Source: Aquitalea palustris
GTDB taxonomy: Bacteria > Pseudomonadota > Gammaproteobacteria > Burkholderiales > Chromobacteriaceae
DNA length: 64,000 bases
Direction of reading: 5' to 3'
Assembly (NCBI RefSeq): GCF_003693445.1
Contig: NZ_RFAR01000001.1
Span: 1-64,000 of the forward strand
The position numbers and the translations under genes are program-made. Below, piece after piece: positions 16,701-24,219 of this stretch. The first letter of the stretch is position 1; the number at the start of each line of letters is the position of its first letter. The notes beneath the pieces were generated by a model. It searched no databases. It had not been told where the DNA came from and saw only the letters and a program-made list of their open reading frames with translations.

Positions 16701-18598
16701 TCCCAGCTGGCGGTATCATTGCCCACCACTTCAGCCAGCCCGAGTTCCTTGGCCTCACGATAGGCTGGCACATCGCTCAGCACGCAAGCGGCGCCGACTG
16801 CGGTGTACTCCAGCCATTTCAGATCAGACTTGGATTCATTGAATATGGTGTCTTCCAGCGGGGCAATGCCGATATCGATTTCCAGCCGGTTCAGTTCTTG
16901 CAGATATTCGATATACGTAACCGACTTGCCCACTACCTTGACGTTGCCCGCACCTTCCAGCCCCTGCGGGCTACTGCCCCAAAACACAAACTGCACCAGA
17001 TGCGCATACTTCTGCTGAATATTCAGCAGCGCCTGGCCAATCACCTTCATGTCATCGCCATGGGTGGAGGTGCCGGCAAAACCGATGGTGATCGGCGCAT
17101 CCGCCCCCTTGGCTTCTCGCTTCAAACCAGCATAGCGCGATAGGGACAAGGCATTGGGCAACAAGTGGACATTCTGATTCAGCGCGCGCAACCGTGCCGC
17201 CAGTGGCTCAGTACTGGCGGTAACTGCGGCAAACAGATGCATCTTGTCACGCCAGAAACGCAGTAGTCCGTAGGGATCGAACTGATAGAACTGGTGATGG
17301 GACGCCGGCATGCCTGGCAGCCAGTCATCGGCTTCGAAAATCATGGTTTTGCCGCTGGCAAAACACTTGTTGAGGAAGTCGTTATTGCGTTCGCTCAGAA
17401 TACCGCGCTGAATGATGAAGGCATCAGCCCATTCCACCAACGTATCGATGTCAAACTCTTCACGGCGGCAACCATAAGCGGAGTTGCCGGGAAAGTAGGC
17501 CGTATCGATCCAGGGGCTGAGCAGGCTGAAAGCATCATGCAAACGCAAGCGCATGCAGGCACCGTCCAGAAAGTCTCCTGACAGCACACCAACACGCAGT
17601 CGCTGTTCGGGTAGCGCGCTCTTGCTTTCACTGACAGGCAAGGCCGGCAGCTGGCGTTCGGTGCGACCAGAGCTGCCGATGGCCAGTTGTACCGCCACAT
17701 TGGCATAGGAACTGGCACGCACTCGGCCTTGCGTGGCGGTAATGAAGTCTTGCAGCTCCTGCAAAAATTCCTGGTGAATGGCCTCGTAACGCTCGCGCAC
17801 CTTGTGCACGGTAGCCTTGGCATGCGCGATGGCTTCCGGACTATCGCCCCAGGCCACACCATCATCCCCCAGATAGCTATGCAGCGGTTTTTCCAGCATC
17901 AGCGGGTTGGGTAAATACACTACCGGGCAGCCACAAAGCAGGGCCTCAAAGCAGCCAGTCGTATGCTCATAGGTATAGAACAACTCGGCCTTGCGATAGA
18001 GTTCGGCCAGCTCACGCGGGCTGCGGATCTTGCCGCGGAAGGAAATCTCGGTCGCATCGGCCACTACCTCGCCTGGCACCCCGCCTTTTTCCAGATAGCG
18101 ATGCAGCCACACCAGCTTGCCATGGCGTTCACCGCAACCTTCCGCGTTGTACACCAGGGTGTCGATCAGCGGCACTTGCAACAGGGTGGCAGACCAGCCC
18201 TCCGGTACGATATCCCAGCCATGGGTATAGATCATGTCGCTGGCAGCCCAGCCCAGCTTGTCCAGCGGGGTATTGGACAACTGGCCCGGCACATTCAGCA
18301 GATAACGCACCACATGGCGTGCTTGCAGCGGGTTGCCGCGAATGATTTCCGGATAGATCACCACCGGTTCGCGTCCGGCTTCACGATGTCCCTGGTAGAT
18401 TTCCTGGGTCAGTACTCGTGTATTCAAGCCTTTGGGGCTTTCCGGGTGCACGACATAGGCCTCTTCACCGGCTTGGTTAAGCCAGTGGCACAGATGGTAG
18501 AGCGCCCGTACACCTCCGGAAGTTTCACGGTAGGGCGGGGCATAAATATAAAAGGGAGCGTTGGCTTGCTCAGCAGATGTCGGCATGGTCTGAGACAT
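13718..18598 (-). CDS. Giant multi-domain glycosyltransferase, probably flagellin-modifying
   Basis: A 1626-residue soluble protein built from at least five glycosyltransferase-like modules. They are a GT4-like domain (about 14-310), a second GT4-like domain (330-690, FNESKSDLKWLEY near 584), a divergent GT2-like domain (740-970, TDHDSY near 854), a canonical GT2 domain (985-1225, VSVIIPTRDK and LLNNDTEI) and a C-terminal GT4-like domain (1285-1626, IPGGSGEYR and FNESKSNLRLLEYG). No membrane helices are seen. The ATG at 18598 has GAGG five bases upstream; the longer frame overlaps the aminotransferase gene. It ends 13 bases before the fliC promoter. A role in building the flagellin glycan is inferred from position and domain content. 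Confidence 0.85.
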   Translation of the reverse strand: MSQTMPTSAEQANAPFYIYAPPYRETSGGVRALYHLCHWLNQAGEEAYVVHPESPKGLNTRVLTQEIYQGHREAGREPVVIYPEIIRGNPLQARHVVRYLLNVPGQLSNTPLDKLGWAASDMIYTHGWDIVPEGWSATLLQVPLIDTLVYNAEGCGERHGKLVWLHRYLEKGGVPGEVVADATEISFRGKIRSPRELAELYRKAELFYTYEHTTGCFEALLCGCPVVYLPNPLMLEKPLHSYLGDDGVAWGDSPEAIAHAKATVHKVRERYEAIHQEFLQELQDFITATQGRVRASSYANVAVQLAIGSSGRTERQLPALPVSESKSALPEQRLRVGVLSGDFLDGACMRLRLHDAFSLLSPWIDTAYFPGNSAYGCRREEFDIDTLVEWADAFIIQRGILSERNNDFLNKCFASGKTMIFEADDWLPGMPASHHQFYQFDPYGLLRFWRDKMHLFAAVTASTEPLAARLRALNQNVHLLPNALSLSRYAGLKREAKGADAPITIGFAGTSTHGDDMKVIGQALLNIQQKYAHLVQFVFWGSSPQGLEGAGNVKVVGKSVTYIEYLQELNRLEIDIGIAPLEDTIFNESKSDLKWLEYTAVGAACVLSDVPAYREAKELGLAEVVGNDTASWDAALSRLVDDAERRRQLQVASYDYLLRYATLESQAYRWVELLRQVLPASFLPTLASYHPELQAVVQNQRLQLMWPNAYRAWQSWDKQHQLREIDAEMMAERMLLQWKQQPQFLLLMTVRASEAAQLANTIDALQQQLYKNWKLIVMADWEMPDPIFSENDTLGWLQLDTLEDPQLFTMALNGLLGEVPSDWVLLLPAGTMPAPQLLLRMGDTIHAHPQALAIYTDHDSYTQPECKVLPQLKPDFALDYLRAQDYIGAAVALSYQGLASLGGFEAYPGCAVWNHLLRLAENYGLNVVQHIDEVLMHLPVEPLGVQHEREAARRVALENHLQRLGIAATVANGYVDNTLHVEYQVTGQPLVSVIIPTRDKMEYLQPCVESLFARTDYRHFELLIIDNGSQDPDTFRFYQDLLQDYPQQVRIIDYPHAFNFSAQCNLGVEQARGEYIVLLNNDTEIIQSEWLERMIGIAQRPEVGAVGIRLVYPESGSIQHAGIVLGLPGGVLSVADHVFEKSELDAPGYMNRLLTEQNYSAVTAACLMVSREKYLAVGGFDAEQLTVLFNDVDFCLKLQQQGLLNVFTPYVTMVHHHAKSIGKLTYEPAVALAAAVREQQELAVVLKRWLPQLANDPAYNRHLGFRTKDMAFEPTRDVNWLPRQVGRSKVLGLPIPGGSGEYRVSLPFHALQESGRLDVAMISPEKGAAPLLSVVEMARFNPDALLIHTMLTDGVLYAVKQYRQYLPDLRLVFGLDDLVGALPEKSILNRVWRKTMPDARPRLRAMLKHFDTLVVSTEPLAEACRDMIDDIRVVPNRLARHMWGKVSSLRGQGKKPRVGWVGAQQHQGDLSLIIDVVKQTADEVEWVFMGMCLPEMRPYIAEEHPCVPFLDYPEKMASLNLDLAIAPLEINPFNESKSNLRLLEYGVMGWPVICTDIYPYRTNDAPVCRVPNTTEAWVDAIRSRIQDLESAYREGDALRAWVDRHYWLEDHLDDWQQGLTGAINKK

Positions 18599-18629
18599 AC
18601 GGGCCTCGAAAATGAAGGGTAATGCGCGG

Positions 18630-19778
18630 TCAGCGGCTTGCCTGATAGAACGACTGGATGGCCAGGCAGACACGGCGTACCTGCTCCATGGTCATTTCGG
18701 AATACAGGGGCAGGCGCAGCAGGCGGGTGGCAAGGCTTTCGGTTACAGGTAGCGCGCCGGCAGTGCGGGCAAAGCGCTGCCCGGCCGGCGAATCATGCAG
18801 CGGTACATAATGGAATACGGCGGCGATATTGTGCTGCTGCAGGTGAGCGATCAGGGCGGTTCTCTGCTCTGCCGTACGGCAGAGCAAATAAAAGATATGG
18901 CCGTTTTCCGGGCGATTTCCCGGCGATAGCGGCAGACCGAACATGCCTTGTTCGGCCAGTGGCTCCAGCAGGCTCAGGTATTTGCCATACAGGGCCCGGC
19001 GATGGGCATTGATGCGCTTGGCCTGCTCAAGCTGGGCAAACAGGAAGGCCGCACTCAGCTCGCTGGGCAGGAAGGAGGAACCGATATCCACCCAGGTATA
19101 TTTGTCCACCTCGCCGCGGAAGAAGGCTTTGCGATTGGTGCCTTTCTGCCAGATCACCTCGGCACGCTCGATCAGCGCCGGGTTATTGACCAGCAATGCC
19201 CCGCCCTCGCCACAGATGATGTTCTTGGTTTCATGGAAGCTCAGGCAGCCCAGGTCACCAATGGCCCCCAGCGAACGCCCTTCGGATTGGGCCAGAATGG
19301 CCTGGGCAGCATCTTCAATCAGTAGCAAGCCATGGCGTTGGCAAATGTCCTTGAGTGCCTCCATGGCACAAGGTTGCCCAGCATAATGCACCGCCACCAC
19401 GGCCTTGGTACGCGGGGTGATCGCCGCTTCCACCAGGGTTTCATCCAGATTGAGCGTATCGGGACGGATATCAATGAATACCGGCACGCCGCCACGCAAG
19501 ACAAAAGCATTGGCAGTGGAGACAAAGGTAAAGGAAGGCATGATGACTTCGTCACCCGGGCCGATATCGGCCAGGATGGCGGCCATTTCCAGGGCAGCGG
19601 TACAGGAATGGGTGAGCAGTGCCTTGGGCGAACCCAGATGCTCTTCCAGCCACTGCTGACACTTGCGGCTGTAGACGCCATCCCCGGCTATTGAGCTACT
19701 CATTACCGCCTGGGCAATGTAGAACAGTTCCTTACCAACAATAAAAGGCTTGCCAAAGGGGATGCGCGGAAGCGTCAT
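18630..19778 (-). CDS. wecE: dTDP-4-amino-4,6-dideoxygalactose transaminase (WecE/RffA type)
   Basis: A PLP-dependent DegT/DnrJ/EryC1/StrS sugar aminotransferase of 382 residues. Similarity to enterobacterial WecE is strong along the whole length: GDGVYSRKCQQWLE, LLTHSCTAALEMAA, DEVIMPSFTFVSTANAFVLRG, and SFHETKN with the PLP lysine K185; Asp156 lies in IEDAAQA. WecE converts dTDP-4-keto-6-deoxyglucose to dTDP-4-amino-4,6-dideoxygalactose (Fuc4N). No ECA genes are near, so the sugar likely feeds flagellin glycosylation. RmlA/RmlB for the precursor are not in the window. Overlaps the methyltransferase stop by 4 bases. Confidence 0.9.
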   Translation of the reverse strand: MTLPRIPFGKPFIVGKELFYIAQAVMSSSIAGDGVYSRKCQQWLEEHLGSPKALLTHSCTAALEMAAILADIGPGDEVIMPSFTFVSTANAFVLRGGVPVFIDIRPDTLNLDETLVEAAITPRTKAVVAVHYAGQPCAMEALKDICQRHGLLLIEDAAQAILAQSEGRSLGAIGDLGCLSFHETKNIICGEGGALLVNNPALIERAEVIWQKGTNRKAFFRGEVDKYTWVDIGSSFLPSELSAAFLFAQLEQAKRINAHRRALYGKYLSLLEPLAEQGMFGLPLSPGNRPENGHIFYLLCRTAEQRTALIAHLQQHNIAAVFHYVPLHDSPAGQRFARTAGALPVTESLATRLLRLPLYSEMTMEQVRRVCLAIQSFYQASR

Positions 19779-20788
19779 GCCGCTACTTTCTGAAAAAGTC
19801 CGAATAATTTGTAACCCAGCAGCGCCTGGTGAACATCATCGACGGTCAGGGCTTGTGGTGCAGCCAGCTGCTGGTCGGTCAATTGCTGCCAGGCATTGGC
19901 TATCACAGCGTCGGGATAAGCTTTTACCCGATCCAGCTCGCTGATATAGGTTTCTAAAAAATGCATCTCGAAGCCGGCCGCGTGCATCATGTCTGACAGG
20001 GTTTCCGCTTCGAAATAGCTCCAGTGGCCATGACAGATGTTATTGTTACGACCACCTTCCATGGTAATCAGCAAACTGCGGAAATTGGGAACCTGCACCA
20101 CCAGCCAAGCGCCCGGTCGCATGTCCTGCGCGAGCCTAGCCAAAAATGCCAGTGGATCTGGCAAATGCTCCAGCACATCCAGCATCAATACAGCATCATA
20201 ACCTGTCCACCCCGCCGGCAGTACACACGGATATTCAGCGCAGATGGCATCCAGCCCATGTTGCTGGCAATAGGCAACGGCTGCCGGATTGATTTCAACG
20301 CCATGCGCCAGCCAGCCGCTCTGTTTGGCAGCCCTTAGCAGCGCGCCGGTGGAGGAGCCAATGTCCAGCAGTTTGCCCGGCGCCACCATGGTGCCAAGAC
20401 GCTGTATCACATAGCGGGCTTTGTCTTGCTCCAGCGCGGCATAATGCGGGTCGATCTTCAGTGCAAGGTTGGCATCAGAAGCCTCACTGGCCTGGTAACG
20501 CTGCCTGTCGAAATCGCTGTTGATGACCTCCCGGCTGTATACCAGCCGGCACACAGGGCAGCGCAATAGGTGCATGCCATGTGCCTGCAGCAACAAGCTT
20601 GCACTACCCGATGGGGTCTGACACCGGGGGCAATCGCGTATAAAACTGGCCCCAGGCAAAAACTGTCCGTGCTCATCAAGCAAGCGGCTGAATGCCTGGT
20701 TTTCCGCCTGTCGCAATGCGGTATTGGATGGCGCAAGTGCGGCCCGAAAGCCAGGCCGCAACGCAGCATCGAAACTGTTTTTATCCAC
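19775..20788 (-). CDS. Class I SAM-dependent methyltransferase with zinc ribbon
   Basis: A 337-residue methyltransferase. An N-terminal zinc-ribbon-like unit (C53-PR-C56, C77-PV-C80) precedes a Rossmann domain with motif I LLDIGSSTG (140-148), LMLDVLEHLPDP as post-motif region, and a distinctive MEGGRNNNICHGHWSYF segment seen in methyltransferases of nucleotide-sugar clusters. The order zinc ribbon plus SAM domain is reminiscent of sugar C- or N/O-methyltransferases. It is embedded in the glycan operon and could methylate either the amino sugar or its acyl group. Confidence 0.85.
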   Translation of the reverse strand: MDKNSFDAALRPGFRAALAPSNTALRQAENQAFSRLLDEHGQFLPGASFIRDCPRCQTPSGSASLLLQAHGMHLLRCPVCRLVYSREVINSDFDRQRYQASEASDANLALKIDPHYAALEQDKARYVIQRLGTMVAPGKLLDIGSSTGALLRAAKQSGWLAHGVEINPAAVAYCQQHGLDAICAEYPCVLPAGWTGYDAVLMLDVLEHLPDPLAFLARLAQDMRPGAWLVVQVPNFRSLLITMEGGRNNNICHGHWSYFEAETLSDMMHAAGFEMHFLETYISELDRVKAYPDAVIANAWQQLTDQQLAAPQALTVDDVHQALLGYKLFGLFQKVAA

Positions 20789-20858
20789 GGAAACTCCAGG
20801 AAACTGCGACCAGAATCGGCCGTCACCATCAAGGCAGGCTACGCTTTGCCTGCAGCTT

Positions 20859-21083
20859 CTACTGCTGATGCTGTGCCAGCAGCTTGGCCATCTGCTCTAT
20901 CGTCAGGCCACTCAATGCCTGGGCCGTCAGTTCATCAAAACAATGAAAGCGTTCTTCGACCGCCATCAGGAAACCCACCACACTGAAGGAGTCGATCTGT
21001 TCGAACAGGGGCAAGTCTGCTTGCAAATCGGTCTTGCCTTCCTCCCGCAGATAATCGCTGATCCAGTTGCGTATTTCTTCCAT
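20859..21083 (-). CDS. Stand-alone acyl carrier protein
   Basis: A 74-residue acidic helical protein of the phosphopantetheine-carrier fold. The attachment serine is Ser32 in LFEQIDSFSVVGFL, which resembles carriers that work with dedicated ligases (DltC-like) more than fatty-acid AcpP (GADSLDTVE). The ATG at 21083 has AAGGA nine bases upstream; a start six codons earlier is possible. Its neighbours include an adenylating ligase and a hexapeptide acyltransferase, so it likely carries a special acyl group between them. Confidence 0.88.
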   Translation of the reverse strand: MEEIRNWISDYLREEGKTDLQADLPLFEQIDSFSVVGFLMAVEERFHCFDELTAQALSGLTIEQMAKLLAQHQQ

Positions 21084-21124
21084 CTGTATTTTTCCTTGCA
21101 AGCACAGCAGGTTTGTCTGCTGAC

Positions 21125-21622
21125 TCAGGGTAGCTGTACCGAGCGGATGCCCATGCTGACATAGCGTCCGCCATCAGCCACCTTGTCCTTGATGACGCAG
21201 CCCACCCCGATGGAGCAGTTACGCCCCACTTCGGCACCCGGCAGGATGACACACTGCGCGCCAAAAATGGTATGCGGGCCGATGACCACATCCCCCTCCA
21301 CCTTGCCACGCGGGCCATCGGCCTGCTGCTGGTAATCGTCACTCTTGGTAAACACGCTGACATGGGTGGAAAAGCCCACGCCCTCCCCCAGTACGATGCG
21401 CCCGCCGGTGCCACCCAAAAAGCAGAAGGGGGAAATATGGGTACGCGGACCGATCTCTAGCTGCCCGGTCAGGATGGCAAAGTCGTCGATACGCGCACCA
21501 TCGCCAATACTGCCCTCAATCACGTAGAAAACCGCCCGACGTGACACCCTTACCCCTTCACCCACCGCAGTAAAGCCGATGGCCAGCAATTCTTCCCGAC
21601 TGAGCAGATCCATGGCCGGCAT
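21125..21622 (-). CDS. Left-handed beta-helix (hexapeptide) acyltransferase
   Basis: A 165-residue LbH-fold transferase with repeated hexapeptides (IGDGARIDDFAIL, IGPRTHISPFCFL, IGPHTIFGAQCVI, VGRNCSIGVGCVI). The overall shape resembles WlaNB/VioB/FdtC-type enzymes that N-acylate 4-amino-deoxysugars. The start codon overlaps the radical SAM stop by one base (TGATG). In this operon the natural acceptor would be the WecE product, and the donor could be the acyl carrier protein rather than CoA; that is inference. Confidence 0.87.
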   Translation of the reverse strand: MPAMDLLSREELLAIGFTAVGEGVRVSRRAVFYVIEGSIGDGARIDDFAILTGQLEIGPRTHISPFCFLGGTGGRIVLGEGVGFSTHVSVFTKSDDYQQQADGPRGKVEGDVVIGPHTIFGAQCVILPGAEVGRNCSIGVGCVIKDKVADGGRYVSMGIRSVQLP

Positions 21623-22734
21623 CAGATAAAGAGGTCGAAATCGGACACGGTATCCACTACTTCACCGGCTGCCATGCGTTCCAGTAACAGGTTGGATTCG
21701 TGGCGGATGCAATGGAAAGTGCAATGGCGGGCAGGATCGACGCGATTCATCACGGTCTTGCGGCGGTCACCCTGCCACAGTTCTTCCAGCGAGACCTTGG
21801 CCACATCGCCGATGCGCATGTTCAGATTGCCACGGTGATAGGGGCAGACATAGGCGCCGCTTGGTGTGATCACCGTGCGCAATTCCGCAGTGAGGCAGCG
21901 GTTGTAAGACTTGACCTGCGTGCCAACCCCGCGCAGTGCCTCTTCCAGCGTGAAGGGCGCAATAATCTTGAAATTGTCGTCGGCCAGCTCGTGAATGGCC
22001 TTCAGATTGCGGTTGACCAGCTCCACCACCGACAAGTCCTGCTGCTGCAGGAAGTGCATCATGTCAAAGGCCGGCTTGACTTCGAAATAGTCGCAACCGA
22101 TTTCCTTGGCCAGTTTGGCGGCCTTTTCGATATCCACCGCATTGGTGCGGTGCAGGCTGCCATCCGCATTGAACTTGGACAGCAGCAGGAAGGAATAGCC
22201 CAGCAAACCTTTTTTGCTGGCGGCCATCTGCCGCATATTGTCGATGACCAGGTTGAACTGTGATTTGCCACTGGCATGCGGGCGAAACTCGGCAAACACT
22301 TCTTCGCTACCGGCATCCACCGACACGCGCAGCCAGCTGGTCATATTGATGCACTGGTCCATATAGCGCGGCATCAGCGTACCATTGGTGGTTACCCCCA
22401 CCTTGATGCCTGACTGATACAAGGACTCCACCAGCGCACCAAACTTGGGGTGCGCCATCGGCTCGCCACCGCCGATCAGCACCACGGCCTTGACGCCATG
22501 CTCGGCAAACTCTTCGGCCAGCCGCAACAGTCGCTCGTTGTCGATACCACCCTGGTTGAGCAGATTGGCACTGATGCAGTCATGGCAGGCCAGATTGCAG
22601 GCAGTGGTCGGGTCCAGCTCCACCACGAAGGGTGCCCGATTGCTCTTGTTCCACAGGAATTTATTGATGAACTCCTGCACGGACTCCTGCTTCAGCTTTT
22701 CAACCAGCGAAAGGGGGCGGGAAATCTGACCCAT
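21622..22734 (-). CDS. Radical SAM enzyme with C-terminal cysteine cluster (SPASM-like)
   Basis: A 370-residue radical SAM protein. The [4Fe-4S] motif is C46-NLA-C50-HD-C53; GGGEPMAHP is the SAM-binding GGE motif. The C-terminal part has further cysteines in YNRCLTAE, YVCPYHRG and HCTFHCIRHE, consistent with an auxiliary cluster. Such enzymes remodel sugars, amino acids or peptides. No small precursor peptide gene is adjacent, so a small-molecule or carrier-bound substrate is likelier than a RiPP. The ATG at 22734 has GAGGAG seven bases upstream. The exact reaction is unknown. Confidence 0.88.
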   Translation of the reverse strand: MGQISRPLSLVEKLKQESVQEFINKFLWNKSNRAPFVVELDPTTACNLACHDCISANLLNQGGIDNERLLRLAEEFAEHGVKAVVLIGGGEPMAHPKFGALVESLYQSGIKVGVTTNGTLMPRYMDQCINMTSWLRVSVDAGSEEVFAEFRPHASGKSQFNLVIDNMRQMAASKKGLLGYSFLLLSKFNADGSLHRTNAVDIEKAAKLAKEIGCDYFEVKPAFDMMHFLQQQDLSVVELVNRNLKAIHELADDNFKIIAPFTLEEALRGVGTQVKSYNRCLTAELRTVITPSGAYVCPYHRGNLNMRIGDVAKVSLEELWQGDRRKTVMNRVDPARHCTFHCIRHESNLLLERMAAGEVVDTVSDFDLFI

Positions 22735-22833
22735 GGACACACTCCTCGTTTAGCCCGAATCCCTGTGTGCCGAAGGTATCGGCAGGTTCGGGGCAAGTCG
22801 CCCGCGCCAGGCGCGCACGACGATTATTCAGAA

Positions 22834-24219
22834 TCAGTTAATGATGACGGCCTTGGGCAAGGAGTAGGTTTCCAGTGCCCGGATGCCACCCTCTCGGCCC
22901 ACGCCTGAATCGGCAAATCCGCCCACGGGCAGTTCGGGTAACCAGAATTCAGGATTGGCATTCACCCAGATGCGCCCGGCACGCAACTGCCGTACCACCG
23001 CAAGTGCCGTGCTGCTGGAGCCGGTCCAGACATAAGCGGCCAGCCCATAATGGTTATCGGCAACAATGGCATTAAATTGACCGGCAGGAACGCGACACAC
23101 GGTAATCACCGGCCCGAATATTTCCTGCTGGCGCAGTATGGAATCCGCACTCACCCGGTCGACCAGCACCGGCCCCAGGTATTGCCCCGGGCCATCCAGC
23201 CGTGATCCTTGCAGCAAATGCCCGCCCTGCTGCAGGCCCTGCTGCAGCAGCCCCTGGATGCGTTGCTTGTGCTGCAAGGTGATCATGGGCTGCAAACCAG
23301 CGGGCAAGGATGTGGCATCTGCTGCAGGGTATCTGCGCTGCAAGGCCTGCTCCAGCTCCAGCACGAAAGCATCGGCCACCATCGGGTCGACCAGCACATG
23401 CGTGCCGGCAATGCAGGCCTGCCCTCCATTACGCAAGCCACCGGCAATGACGGCATCCGCTGCGGCGCCCAGATCGGCATCCGGATAGACCAATACCTGG
23501 TTATTGCCACCCAATTCAGCCGACACCCTTTTACCGCAGGCGACTGCAGCGGTTTCGATGGCCCGGCCCGTGGCGGTGGAGCCAACAAAAGCAATCATGT
23601 CGACGGCCGGGTGCCTGGTCAGTGCCTGGCCCACTGCGGCACCGGCACCATACAACAGCTGTACGACATCCGTGGGAAACAGCGGATTTTCTTGCAGATG
23701 GGCCACCAACAGCGCCAGCGACCCCACCGCCAGCTCACTCGGTTTGAGCACCACGCTGCAGCCGGCGGCCAGGGCAAAGGGCAGGCGCTCGGCCGTGGTG
23801 ATCAAGGGGTAGTTCCAGGGCACGATCATCCCGACCACGCCCATCGCTTCGCGCAGGGTCAGTGCCAGTCCGCTGCCGGTGGACGAGCCCAGGGTTTCGC
23901 TGTGCTCGACGCGAGCCAGCGCCGCAGCATATTCCCACAGCGCCGCAGCCCCTTCCACTTCACCGGCAGCCCCCGCAAGCGACTTGCCGGTATCGGCAGC
24001 TTCTGCAGCGGCAAACTCGGCAAGATGGGCGCGCAGATACTGGGCGACACTGTGCAAGGCCTGGCTGCGACGTGCGGCGGGCAGCACCCGCCAGCTGTCG
24101 AAAAAAACCTGCCGCGCTCGCTGGCATACCTGCGCGACCTGCGCAGCATCTGCACAGGGATAGCGCGCCACCAACCGGCCGTTACGCGGATCGAAGGTGC
24201 TTAACAGATTCGACGTCAT
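22834..24219 (-). CDS. Aldehyde dehydrogenase (NAD(P)+-dependent)
   Basis: A 461-residue ALDH-superfamily enzyme oxidising an aldehyde to a carboxylate. Glu235 in SAELGGNN and the nucleophile Cys269 in NGGQACIAGTHV are intact, as is the Rossmann segment VGSTATG. The open frame runs 76 codons further upstream, but that part is the reverse-frame shadow of the ligase. The ATG at 24219 overlaps the ligase stop by one base (TAATG). In this operon it may supply the acid activated by the ligase. It looks closer to betaine/aminobutyraldehyde dehydrogenases than to acylating ALDHs. Confidence 0.88.
   Translation of the reverse strand: MTSNLLSTFDPRNGRLVARYPCADAAQVAQVCQRARQVFFDSWRVLPAARRSQALHSVAQYLRAHLAEFAAAEAADTGKSLAGAAGEVEGAAALWEYAAALARVEHSETLGSSTGSGLALTLREAMGVVGMIVPWNYPLITTAERLPFALAAGCSVVLKPSELAVGSLALLVAHLQENPLFPTDVVQLLYGAGAAVGQALTRHPAVDMIAFVGSTATGRAIETAAVACGKRVSAELGGNNQVLVYPDADLGAAADAVIAGGLRNGGQACIAGTHVLVDPMVADAFVLELEQALQRRYPAADATSLPAGLQPMITLQHKQRIQGLLQQGLQQGGHLLQGSRLDGPGQYLGPVLVDRVSADSILRQQEIFGPVITVCRVPAGQFNAIVADNHYGLAAYVWTGSSSTALAVVRQLRAGRIWVNANPEFWLPELPVGGFADSGVGREGGIRALETYSLPKAVIIN

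Noticed and set aside
13718-18598. Possibility that the giant transferase is a polyketide or non-ribosomal peptide synthetase
   Set aside because: Despite the nearby carrier protein and ligase, its motifs (VSVIIPTRD, NND, ESKSxLxxLEY) are those of glycosyltransferases, and no condensation, ketosynthase or thioesterase motif is present.
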